From: Actinomycetota bacterium
GTDB taxonomy: Bacteria; Actinomycetota; Actinomycetes; S36-B12; UBA5976
Assembly (NCBI GenBank): GCA_009923375.1
Contig: RFTO01000013.1
Span: forward strand, 1-14,900
DNA length: 14,900 bases
Direction: 5' to 3'
Shown: piece by piece, positions 6,527 to 13,144 of the stretch
Layout of the letters: the number at the start of each line of letters is the position of its first letter
How positions within the stretch are numbered: position 1 is the first letter of the stretch
Made by a program: the position numbers and the translations under genes
The notes under the pieces: generated by a model
What the model saw: only the letters and a program-made list of their open reading frames with translations
What the model was told of the DNA's origin: nothing
The model's database searches: none

Positions 6527-7477
6527 GTGAGCTCAGCATCTGCCAACCCCGTTCCCGTGTCCGGCCCTGCTAGCGGCATTGGCTTGGCCACCTACGCCGA
6601 TGACATGCTGCTCGACGTCTGGTATCCCGCTCCTGCATTGACTGCCGAACCATCGGCTGTGGCAGGAATCGAACGCGCGGTGGATGTGGATGATTTACGT
6701 GGAGTGCGCGTGGAAGTCATCCTCACCAGCATCACCGACTTGCAGGCAGATCCCGTGGATGCCGCTGATGTGTATCTGCGCCTGCACTTACTTTCACACC
6801 GTTTGGTGCAGCCGCGCACGATCAATCTCACCGGCGTTTTCGGATTGCTGGCGAATGTCGCATGGACCTCACTTGGCCCGGTGGCCGTCACCGACATCAC
6901 TGCAGTCCAGTTGCGAGCCCGCGGCAAGGGAATCTCCATGCAGATCTTCGGCGTGGACAAGTTTCCGCGGATGGTTGATTACGTCGTGCCGACGGGTGTG
7001 CGCATTGCAGATGCCGACCGAGTGCGCCTCGGCGCTCATCTTGCCGCCGGCACCACCGTCATGCATGAAGGGTTCGTGAACTTCAACGCTGGCACTCTCG
7101 GCACTTCGATGGTGGAGGGGCGAATCAGTGCCGGCGTCATCGTTGGCGATGGCAGCGACGTTGGCGGTGGTGCATCAATTATGGGCACTCTCTCTGGCGG
7201 CGGACAAGAAGTAATCAGCATCGGCCAGAGATGTTTGCTCGGTGCTAACAGTGGAATTGGAATCAGCCTGGGTGACGACTGCGTGGTGGAAGCTGGTGTT
7301 TACATCACTGCAGGTTCCAAGGTCACCTTGAAGGACGGCACTGTTGTGAAGGCCCGCGAGGTATCCGGCGGCAGCGGAATGCTGCTGCGTAGAAACTCCG
7401 TGACTGGCACTCTGGAAGCCATCACACGGACAGATTCATGGACGGGCCTGAGCGCCGACCTTCACGCCAACGACTAA
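6527..7477 (+). CDS. dapD: 2,3,4,5-tetrahydropyridine-2,6-dicarboxylate N-succinyltransferase
   Basis: Transfers succinyl from succinyl-CoA to tetrahydrodipicolinate, the first committed step of the succinylase lysine/DAP pathway. The 316-residue length matches the actinobacterial (mycobacterial, about 317 aa) subtype. The left-handed beta-helix region is strongly conserved: DKFPRMVDYVVPTGVRI (144-160), RVRLGAHLAAGTTVMHEGFV (165-184), then NAGTLGTSMVEGRISAG, in which E197 corresponds to the catalytic glutamate, and CLLGANSGIGISLGDDCVVE further on. The protein should be a trimer. The open frame extends upstream, but family similarity and the TACGGT -10-like hexamer 7 nt upstream select GTG 6527. 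The gene is divergent from dapE and convergent with gltA, with 50 bp between the stops and no clear terminator. Confidence 0.95.
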   Translation: MSSASANPVPVSGPASGIGLATYADDMLLDVWYPAPALTAEPSAVAGIERAVDVDDLRGVRVEVILTSITDLQADPVDAADVYLRLHLLSHRLVQPRTINLTGVFGLLANVAWTSLGPVAVTDITAVQLRARGKGISMQIFGVDKFPRMVDYVVPTGVRIADADRVRLGAHLAAGTTVMHEGFVNFNAGTLGTSMVEGRISAGVIVGDGSDVGGGASIMGTLSGGGQEVISIGQRCLLGANSGIGISLGDDCVVEAGVYITAGSKVTLKDGTVVKAREVSGGSGMLLRRNSVTGTLEAITRTDSWTGLSADLHAND

Positions 7478-7527
7478 CCCCGCAGAGCCACCGCGCAGCC
7501 GGCTGTTAACAAAGACTCAACAATGAC

Positions 7528-8811
7528 TCAACGAGAGTCGATGCGAGCGTAATCGCGGGCGTCGGCGCCGATGTAGACCTGGCGCGGGCGACCAATCTTT
7601 GTGCCCGGGTCGCTGATCATCTCGCGCCACTGGGCGATCCAACCGGGCAGGCGACCCATCGCAAACAGCACCGTGAACATTCGCTCAGGGAAGCCCATCG
7701 CGCGATAGATCAAGCCGGTGTAGAAGTCCACATTCGGGTAAAGCTGGCGCTCGACGAAGTAATCATCGGACAACGCGGCTTCCTCAAGCTGCAAGGCGAT
7801 GTCCAGCAGCGGGTCGTTGCCGCCAACCAAAGTGAGCACATCTTGGGCGGCCTTCTTGATCACCGCAGCGCGCGGGTCGTAGTTCTTGTACACGCGGTGG
7901 CCGAAGCCCATCAGGCGGATGCCTGCTTCCTTGCGCTTTACTCGCTCGACAAAGGAGGCGACGTCTCCGCCAGATGCCAAAATCTCTTTGAGCATCTCCA
8001 AGACCGCTTGATTGGCACCACCATGTAGCGGACCGAAGAGTGCGTTGATTCCGGCAGACACCGATGCGAACATATTCGCATGCGACGAGCCGACCAATCG
8101 CACGGTCGAGGTGGAGCAGTTCTGCTCATGGTCGGCATGCAAGATCAACAGCATGTCGAGGGCTTTGACTAGAACCGGGTCCGGCACATACTCCTCGGCG
8201 GGGACACCGAAGGTCATGTAAAGGAAGTTCTCCACCAGCGAGTGTTGGTTGTCGGGGTAGAGCATCGGCTGGCCGACGGACTTCTTGTAGGCGTAAGCCG
8301 CGATGGTCGGCAGCTTGGCGAGCAAGCGGATAGTGGACATCTCCACTTGCTCGGCGTCGAACGGGTCAAGTGAATCTTGGTAAAACGTCGACAACGCACT
8401 CACTGCACTGGACAGCACAGGCATCGGGTGCGCATCGCGCGGGAATCCTTCGAAGAATCGCTTGAGATCTTCGTGCAGCATTGTGTGGCGCTTGATTCGA
8501 TCTTCGAAATTGGCCAGTTCAATTCCTGTGGGCAAAGCTCCATAAATCAGCAGGTAACTCGTCTCGAGGAAGGTGCTCTGCGCAGCCAATTGCTCAATCG
8601 GGTAACCGCGATAGCGCAGGATGCCAGCATCGCCGTCGATGTACGTGATGGCTGAAGTGCACGATGCGGTGTTCATAAACCCGTTGTCGAGTGCCACCTT
8701 GCCGGTGGCTTTCATCAGGCCGGAAACATCCAACCCGGATTCACCCACGGTCGACGGCACGGTGGCGAGGTCCAGTGACCCACCTAGGTAATTCAGCGAT
8801 ACATCCGACAT
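7528..8811 (-). CDS. gltA: Citrate synthase (type II)
   Basis: Condenses oxaloacetate and acetyl-CoA to citrate at the entry of the TCA cycle. It has 427 residues, the length of the E. coli enzyme, and the catalytic residues fall at almost identical numbers: H263 (GPLHGGANQ), H305 (GFGHRVYKNYDPRA) and D362 (NVDFYTG); HADHEQNCSTS (225-235) is the other family block. The N-terminal small domain of hexameric type II enzymes is present, so NADH sensitivity is possible but cannot be read from the sequence. ATG 8811 is set by AGGAGG (8826-8821) at 9 nt. It lies 70 bp downstream of dapC on the same strand; co-transcription is possible, though a -10-like TAGCCT sits in the gap. Its place among DAP genes has no obvious metabolic reason beyond succinyl-CoA supply. 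Confidence 0.97.
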   Translation of the reverse strand: MSDVSLNYLGGSLDLATVPSTVGESGLDVSGLMKATGKVALDNGFMNTASCTSAITYIDGDAGILRYRGYPIEQLAAQSTFLETSYLLIYGALPTGIELANFEDRIKRHTMLHEDLKRFFEGFPRDAHPMPVLSSAVSALSTFYQDSLDPFDAEQVEMSTIRLLAKLPTIAAYAYKKSVGQPMLYPDNQHSLVENFLYMTFGVPAEEYVPDPVLVKALDMLLILHADHEQNCSTSTVRLVGSSHANMFASVSAGINALFGPLHGGANQAVLEMLKEILASGGDVASFVERVKRKEAGIRLMGFGHRVYKNYDPRAAVIKKAAQDVLTLVGGNDPLLDIALQLEEAALSDDYFVERQLYPNVDFYTGLIYRAMGFPERMFTVLFAMGRLPGWIAQWREMISDPGTKIGRPRQVYIGADARDYARIDSR

Positions 8812-8845
8812 TCCAACAAGCCTCCTGGCTCAAACCGTCACGCTA

Positions 8846-8851
8846 AGGCTA
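8846..8851 (-). promoter_or_regulatory. Possible -10 element (TAGCCT) for gltA
   Basis: On the minus strand TAGCCT fits TANNNT and would place transcription start about 28 nt before the ATG, leaving room for the observed AGGAGG. It overlaps the palindrome GGCTAGCC (8847-8854). No matching -35 is seen. Confidence 0.3.
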
Positions 8852-8881
8852 GCCCTGCGTTGGCTTGACCATGACATCGCA

Positions 8882-10000
8882 TCAGGCGAAGGATTGCAGT
8901 CGATTCGCAGCATCTTCGATGCCGGCGTCCGTGGCGGTTAACGCCAGGCGAACATGGCGGTTGCCAGCTGCGCCGTAGAAGGTGCCCGGCGCCACCAAGA
9001 TTCCGAGCTCCGCCAACGCGGCGGTGGTCTCCCACGCATCACGATCACAGGTGGCCCAGATGAACAGCGAACCAGCCGATGGGTTGAAGGTGAAGCCAGC
9101 TTCTGCCAGAGATTGGCTCAACACCTGACGCCGGCGGCCGTAAACGTCCTTCTGTGCACTTGCGTGCTCGCGGTCCTGGTACGCAATCGTCGCAGCTGCT
9201 AGCACTGGTGCAGGGACGAGGTGCCCGAGCTGTTTGCGCACATTCAGCAACTCCGAAACCAATGCGGAGTCACCGGTGATCGTGGCGACTCGATAGCCGG
9301 CCAGATTTGATCGTTTGGACAATGAATGCAAGGCGAGCAGCCCAGTGTGGTCGCCATTGCTCACCGAGTCGGCCAAGACACTGGTTGCCGGTGTGCCCCA
9401 GGTCAGCTCGATGTAGCACTCATCGCTGGCAACGATCGCGCCGCGCTCACGTGCAGCATCGACAACACGCTTCATCTGCGTCGCAGGGCGGACAGCTCCG
9501 GTCGGGTTGCTCGGGCTGTTCAACCACACCATCGCGATATTCCCGGCGGGCCACTCATCGGGGTCGTCGGCGCGAACGAAAGTGCAGCCGGCTGTGAGCG
9601 CGCCGACTTCATACGTCGGATACGCCAAGGTGGGTGCGATGACAGTGTGACCTGCGCCAAAGCCGAGCATGAAAGGCAACCATCCCACTGCTTCCTTTGA
9701 GCCGATGGTCGGCAGCACAGCATCGGATGAGTAATCGCGCACACCCAGCGCATCGGACATCCACGCAGACACAGCGCTACGGAAAGCAGGCGTGCCGTGG
9801 GTTAAGGGATAACTCGGGGCGTCAGCCGCTGTTGCAAGGGCGGCTTGCACATCGCCGGCAACCGAATCCACCGGCGATCCCATGGACAGATCGATCATGC
9901 CAGCGGGGTGTGCGGCGGCCCGGGATTTATGTGGAGCCAGGAGATCCCAAGGGAAATCAGGTAACGCCGCCGCGATATCGCGACGCGGCGCCCCGGGCAT
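8882..10000 (-). CDS. dapC: Succinyldiaminopimelate aminotransferase (DapC-type, PLP fold type I)
   Basis: A 372-residue class I/II aminotransferase expected to convert N-succinyl-2-amino-6-oxopimelate to N-succinyl-LL-diaminopimelate with glutamate. PLP-site motifs are intact: NSPSNPTG (161-168), SDECYIE (192-198, D193 bonding the ring nitrogen), SLSKRSNLAGYR (226-237, K229 as Schiff-base lysine). The N-terminal LPDFPWDLLAPHK is characteristic of actinobacterial DapC proteins encoded beside a ferredoxin. Its ATG lies 3 bp after the fdxC stop, with GAAGG in the end of fdxC as likely ribosome site, so the two are one operon. Function rests on family and context, since class I aminotransferases are hard to separate by motif alone. 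Confidence 0.9.
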   Translation of the reverse strand: MPGAPRRDIAAALPDFPWDLLAPHKSRAAAHPAGMIDLSMGSPVDSVAGDVQAALATAADAPSYPLTHGTPAFRSAVSAWMSDALGVRDYSSDAVLPTIGSKEAVGWLPFMLGFGAGHTVIAPTLAYPTYEVGALTAGCTFVRADDPDEWPAGNIAMVWLNSPSNPTGAVRPATQMKRVVDAARERGAIVASDECYIELTWGTPATSVLADSVSNGDHTGLLALHSLSKRSNLAGYRVATITGDSALVSELLNVRKQLGHLVPAPVLAAATIAYQDREHASAQKDVYGRRRQVLSQSLAEAGFTFNPSAGSLFIWATCDRDAWETTAALAELGILVAPGTFYGAAGNRHVRLALTATDAGIEDAANRLQSFA

Positions 10001-10003
10001 AAG

Positions 10004-10324
10004 TCAGTCGGCCTTCGGCTCGACACCGGCCACGATGGCAGCGTCCTTGCCAATCGGGCCGAGCTTCGCAGCCCCGCCTGGTGAGCCGACCCCGTCGAAG
10101 AATTGAGCGTTGGCGGCGGTGTAGTCCTGCCACTGCGCCGGCACATCATCTTCGTAATAGATCGCCTCAACAGGACAGACCGGCTCGCATGAGCCGCAGT
10201 CAATGCACTCATCGGGCTGGATGTAGAGCATCCGATCGCCTTCGTAAATGCAGTCGACGGGGCATTCCTCAATGCAGGACTTGTCCTTGACATCGATACA
10301 CGGCAGCGCGATCACGTAAGTCAC
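10004..10324 (-). CDS. fdxC: 7Fe (3Fe-4S/4Fe-4S) ferredoxin, FdxC-like
   Basis: A 106-residue soluble electron carrier. The cysteine pattern is that of Azotobacter FdI-type 7Fe ferredoxins: C9, C17 and C50 for the 3Fe-4S cluster, C21, C40, C43 and C46 for the 4Fe-4S cluster, with C25 the extra free cysteine. Length and the DVPAQW region match mycobacterial FdxC (Rv1177). An open frame runs upstream to 10378, but ferredoxins of this family begin at the TYVIA block, giving GTG 10324. There is no Shine-Dalgarno; GATAAT ends 6 nt before the GTG, so the mRNA may be leaderless. It heads fdxC-dapC and is divergent from cysS (64-67 bp apart). Redox partners are unknown. Confidence 0.94.
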   Translation of the reverse strand: MTYVIALPCIDVKDKSCIEECPVDCIYEGDRMLYIQPDECIDCGSCEPVCPVEAIYYEDDVPAQWQDYTAANAQFFDGVGSPGGAAKLGPIGKDAAIVAGVEPKAD

Positions 10325-10330
10325 AGGAGC

Positions 10331-10336
10331 ATTATC
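10331..10336 (-). promoter_or_regulatory. Putative -10 element (GATAAT) for a leaderless fdxC-dapC mRNA
   Basis: On the minus strand GATAAT, one base from the TATAAT consensus, is followed by 6 nt and then GTG 10324. No Shine-Dalgarno is present. Confidence 0.5.
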
Positions 10337-10378
10337 GCGAACTCGCTGCATCGGCGCGCGGTGGCACGGCGGTCGCAC

Positions 10379-10384
10379 TACGCT
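10379..10384 (+). promoter_or_regulatory. Putative -10 element (TACGCT) for a leaderless cysS mRNA
   Basis: TACGCT fits TANNNT and ends 7 nt before ATG 10392, favouring that ATG over the adjacent in-frame GTG 10389. No Shine-Dalgarno or clear -35 is seen. Confidence 0.5.
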
Positions 10385-10391
10385 GAATGTG

Positions 10392-11831
10392 ATGTTGCGC
10401 CTCTACGACACCGCTGCTCGCGCGGTCATGCCGATTGAGCCGGCGGAATCTGGCCACCTACGGATTTATGCCTGCGGCCCGACGGTCTACCGCGATGCCC
10501 ATGTGGGCAACATGCGCACCTTCCTCCTGCCGGACCTAATCGCGCGGACTGCTCACGCTCGCGGACTGCGGGTCACCATCACCCAGAACATCACCGATGT
10601 CGGGCACATGCTTGACGACACCGGGCTGGGGTCATCCGGCGCGGTGGATGAGGGGCAACAAGGCGAGGATCGGATGCTCGCCGCCGCAGATTCCGCTGGC
10701 GGCAGCGCTTTGGCGATCGCCCGAGAGTTTGAGGCTCGCTTCGTGGCCGACTGCGAGCGCCTCGGTATTGGCGCACCCAAGCACCTGCCGAGGGCATCGG
10801 AGTGCATCCCCCTGATGATCGCACTGATCGGCACTCTCATCGAGAAGGGGCACGCCTACATCGGCGGTGACGGAAGCGTTTATTTCGACGCCACCTCCGT
10901 GTCTGATTACGGCGCTATCAGTGGCAACCGGCTCGATGCACTGAAACCGGGCCATCGGTTCGAGGGCGGGGTGGACCCGAATAAGCGATTCCACGCCGAT
11001 TGGGCGCTGTGGAAGCGCGCACCGCACTCCCGCACTCAGCTTGTATGGGACACCCCGTGGGGAATCGGTTTCCCTGGCTGGCACATCGAATGCACCGCAA
11101 TGTTGCTGGAGTTCCTCGGAGAGTCAGTGGACATCCACACCGGCGGCATCGATCTGCGCTTCCCACACCATGAGGATGAGCGGGCACAGACCAACGCCGC
11201 TGTTGGACAAGACGTCGTTCGCCACTGGGTGCATGGCGAGCACCTGTTGTTCGAGGGTCGGAAGATGAGCAAGTCAGCCGGCAATGTGGTGTTGGTCGAG
11301 GATCTGGTGACACGCGGGATCGACCCGCGCGCTCTGCGCCTGGCATTCCTGCAAACTCATTACCGCACGCAGGTGGATCTCAGTTGGGCTGCAGTTGAGG
11401 CGGCCGCGAAGCTCTTGCGTAAATGGCGACAGACAGTTGCCATCGCGACGTGGCAGCCATCGCACGTCGATCAGCGGATGGTGAATCAGGTGCTCGAAAT
11501 GTTCGAGGACGATCTCACCACGGCTTCGGCCATCGTCGTCTTGCGACAATTCGAGAAGGATGAATCGATTGACATTTCCGTGAAGGCAGCAACATTGGCA
11601 GTCTGTGATGAGTTACTCGGCCTGGATCTCACGATGAGTCAGCCCGCAACACTCCTTCACACAGCGGATGTGGTGCCTGATGACGTGGCGGCGCTGCTTG
11701 CCCAGCGCTCTCTTGCTCGTGATTCGCGCGACTGGGCGCAGTCCGATGTCATCCGCGACGAGTTGGCCACATTGGGTTGGACCGTCACCGACGAGGCCGG
11801 CGGTCAGTCGTTGCGGCGTTCGCGCAACTGA
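10392..11831 (+). CDS. cysS: Cysteinyl-tRNA synthetase, Thermus-like subtype
   Basis: Class I synthetase of 479 residues charging tRNA-Cys. The HIGH motif is HVGN (37-40), the second ATP motif KMSKS (291-295). The zinc site is complete, with C28, C234, H259 and E263 at the same spacing (25 and 4) as the last three ligands of the E. coli enzyme. The C-terminal third is the helical tRNA-binding part, which the related mycothiol enzyme MshC (about 410 aa) lacks, so MshC is unlikely despite mshB nearby. Instead of the usual NVTDIDDKI block it has NITDVGHMLDD (67-77) plus a short insert up to GEDRM, the variant I know from Thermus CysRS. GTG 10389 is an alternative start. The gene is divergent from fdxC, and its last 28 bp overlap the convergent membrane-protein gene. 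Confidence 0.92.
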   Translation: MLRLYDTAARAVMPIEPAESGHLRIYACGPTVYRDAHVGNMRTFLLPDLIARTAHARGLRVTITQNITDVGHMLDDTGLGSSGAVDEGQQGEDRMLAAADSAGGSALAIAREFEARFVADCERLGIGAPKHLPRASECIPLMIALIGTLIEKGHAYIGGDGSVYFDATSVSDYGAISGNRLDALKPGHRFEGGVDPNKRFHADWALWKRAPHSRTQLVWDTPWGIGFPGWHIECTAMLLEFLGESVDIHTGGIDLRFPHHEDERAQTNAAVGQDVVRHWVHGEHLLFEGRKMSKSAGNVVLVEDLVTRGIDPRALRLAFLQTHYRTQVDLSWAAVEAAAKLLRKWRQTVAIATWQPSHVDQRMVNQVLEMFEDDLTTASAIVVLRQFEKDESIDISVKAATLAVCDELLGLDLTMSQPATLLHTADVVPDDVAALLAQRSLARDSRDWAQSDVIRDELATLGWTVTDEAGGQSLRRSRN

Positions 11832-12208
11832 CGTAAAGATGCGAATGTTTCTTTCGACGGCCACGCAAGTGCGACAACACTAAGGAGCACCCCGCTGACT
11901 TGGTAGGCGTAACCAAAGGCGTCGCCAGCGATGATCACATCCGTCCGAGATGCCGAGATCAGCAACGAGACAGACGACCACGCCATCACAAAAACCCCAG
12001 CATGAGTCGCACTCCACATGTTCCGCAAGCGCCACGTCCACAGCGCGATAACCAGAACTGCGACGACCAGGCCATAGGGAATCCGCATCAGCGACGAGCC
12101 AAAGGTGAACCACCATTCCTGTCGGTGGGCTAAGGCTCCGACGATCGCCAGTACAGCACCTGCCGCTGCCGCACCGAGCAGTCGCCTTAAGAAAAACGGC
12201 GAAATCAT
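11804..12208 (-). CDS. Small four-helix membrane protein coupled to mshB (DUF6113-like)
   Basis: A 134-residue protein with four predicted membrane helices: about 8-28 (LLGAAAAGAVLAIVGALA), 42-60 (IPYGLVVAVLVIALWTW), 70-86 and 98-117, followed by a charged tail (SLRQLRERRND). I see no catalytic motif. Its ATG overlaps the mshB stop (ATGA), so it is translationally coupled to mshB. Small multi-helix proteins (DUF6113) sit next to mshB in other actinobacteria; assignment to that family is from context and topology, not from a signature. Its last 28 bp, including the stop, lie antisense to the end of cysS. Function is unknown; a role tied to mycothiol is only guilt by association. Confidence 0.8.
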   Translation of the reverse strand: MISPFFLRRLLGAAAAGAVLAIVGALAHRQEWWFTFGSSLMRIPYGLVVAVLVIALWTWRLRNMWSATHAGVFVMAWSSVSLLISASRTDVIIAGDAFGYAYQVSGVLLSVVALAWPSKETFASLRQLRERRND

Positions 12209-13092
12209 TGGACCCCGGCGAACACATCAACCTCGAAGCCATCCGCGTCGCGCTCACCCGCGGTTTCACCATGCACGCATGTCAGATATTCGACACCACG
12301 TAATGCGGCGCCGACTCCATCGCTGAGGGCGTACCAACAACCATCAGCACTGACACTTATTTGAGTCGCATGCGCAAGCATCGCCTCGCGTTTGGCATCG
12401 ATGTAGGTACTTGCATCAACAGCCGTGGTGATGCTCGCATCGTCTGTCGCCCAATCCATGTTCGCTGATGCTGCCTTGAACGGCACCGCGGAGCTGTGGG
12501 TCTCCGCCAGTTCCGCCAGTTCCACCAAGGCAGCGCGGTCAGCCTCCTCCACACGTCGGCGACGGGCGCAGGCATAAACCTTGGACACGGTCCAGCCGGC
12601 CTGCGCAGCGGCAGCGACTGCTGCATGCGTGATGTCGTGAGCCTTTATATGGTCGGGATGGCCATAACCGCCGAGGCTGTCGTAGGTGATCACCACCTGC
12701 GGCTGCACCTCGCAGATGATGCGGGCGAGCTCACCCGCCGTCGCGTCCAGCGGCGCATGCATGAAGGCACTCGGATGATCGTTCGGCGCGGTGCCCGCCA
12801 TTCCGCTGTCGCGCCAACGGCCAGCGCCACCGAGGATCCGCACATCCTGCACCCCAACTGCGGTCATCGCCTGCCGTAATTCCCCGAGGCGGTAAACACC
12901 GAGTCCGCCATCGCGGTCGGATGCGAGATGGGCAACCTGGGGCACCAAGATCTCGCCTTCATCCCCCAAAGTGCATGTCACCAAGGTGATCGCCGCACCT
13001 TTCGCGGCGTACATCGCCATCAGCGCACCGGTGTTGATGGTCTCGTCATCTGGGTGGGCATGGACGAGCAAGAGTCGCTGCGCCGCTTTCAT
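12205..13092 (-). CDS. mshB: N-acetyl-1-D-myo-inosityl-2-amino-2-deoxy-alpha-D-glucopyranoside deacetylase (mycothiol biosynthesis)
   Basis: Zinc deacetylase producing GlcN-Ins, the acceptor to which MshC adds cysteine in mycothiol synthesis. It has 295 residues (M. tuberculosis MshB 303). The zinc motif AHPDDE places H13 and D16 at the mycobacterial numbers. GHPDH (144-148) supplies the third ligand and catalytic region, and GGAGRWRDSGMAGT (88-101) is the MshB substrate block. The GYGHPDH form and RWRDSGM argue against the paralogue Mca, a mycothiol conjugate amidase. An open frame extends upstream to 13302 across the divergent peptidase gene; ATG 13092 is chosen from family alignment and because TAGGGT ends 7 nt before it. 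A weak AGGG Shine-Dalgarno reading of the same bases is possible. It is coupled to a small membrane protein downstream. Confidence 0.95.
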   Translation of the reverse strand: MKAAQRLLLVHAHPDDETINTGALMAMYAAKGAAITLVTCTLGDEGEILVPQVAHLASDRDGGLGVYRLGELRQAMTAVGVQDVRILGGAGRWRDSGMAGTAPNDHPSAFMHAPLDATAGELARIICEVQPQVVITYDSLGGYGHPDHIKAHDITHAAVAAAAQAGWTVSKVYACARRRRVEEADRAALVELAELAETHSSAVPFKAASANMDWATDDASITTAVDASTYIDAKREAMLAHATQISVSADGCWYALSDGVGAALRGVEYLTCVHGETAGERDADGFEVDVFAGVQ

Positions 13093-13099
13093 AGCGCTG

Positions 13100-13105
13100 A
13101 CCCTA
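13100..13105 (-). promoter_or_regulatory. Putative -10 element (TAGGGT) for mshB
   Basis: On the minus strand TAGGGT is followed by 7 nt and ATG 13092. The AGGG inside it could instead act as a weak Shine-Dalgarno at about 8 nt, so this case is ambiguous. Confidence 0.4.
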
Positions 13106-13144
13106 ATCGTGACAATCGGACCTCGGCGTGGAAACATCTGCGCC

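Noticed and set aside
7478..7539. Terminator between convergent dapD and gltA
   Set aside because: Only a 5-bp GACTC/GAGTC stem around the gltA stop and the loop-less palindrome CAGCCGGCTG are present, with no T-tract; too weak to call.
10392..11831. MshC (mycothiol cysteine ligase) identity for the synthetase gene
   Set aside because: The protein has the long C-terminal region and length of a CysRS, and CGPTVYRDAHVGN rather than the CGITPYDATHLGH form of MshC.
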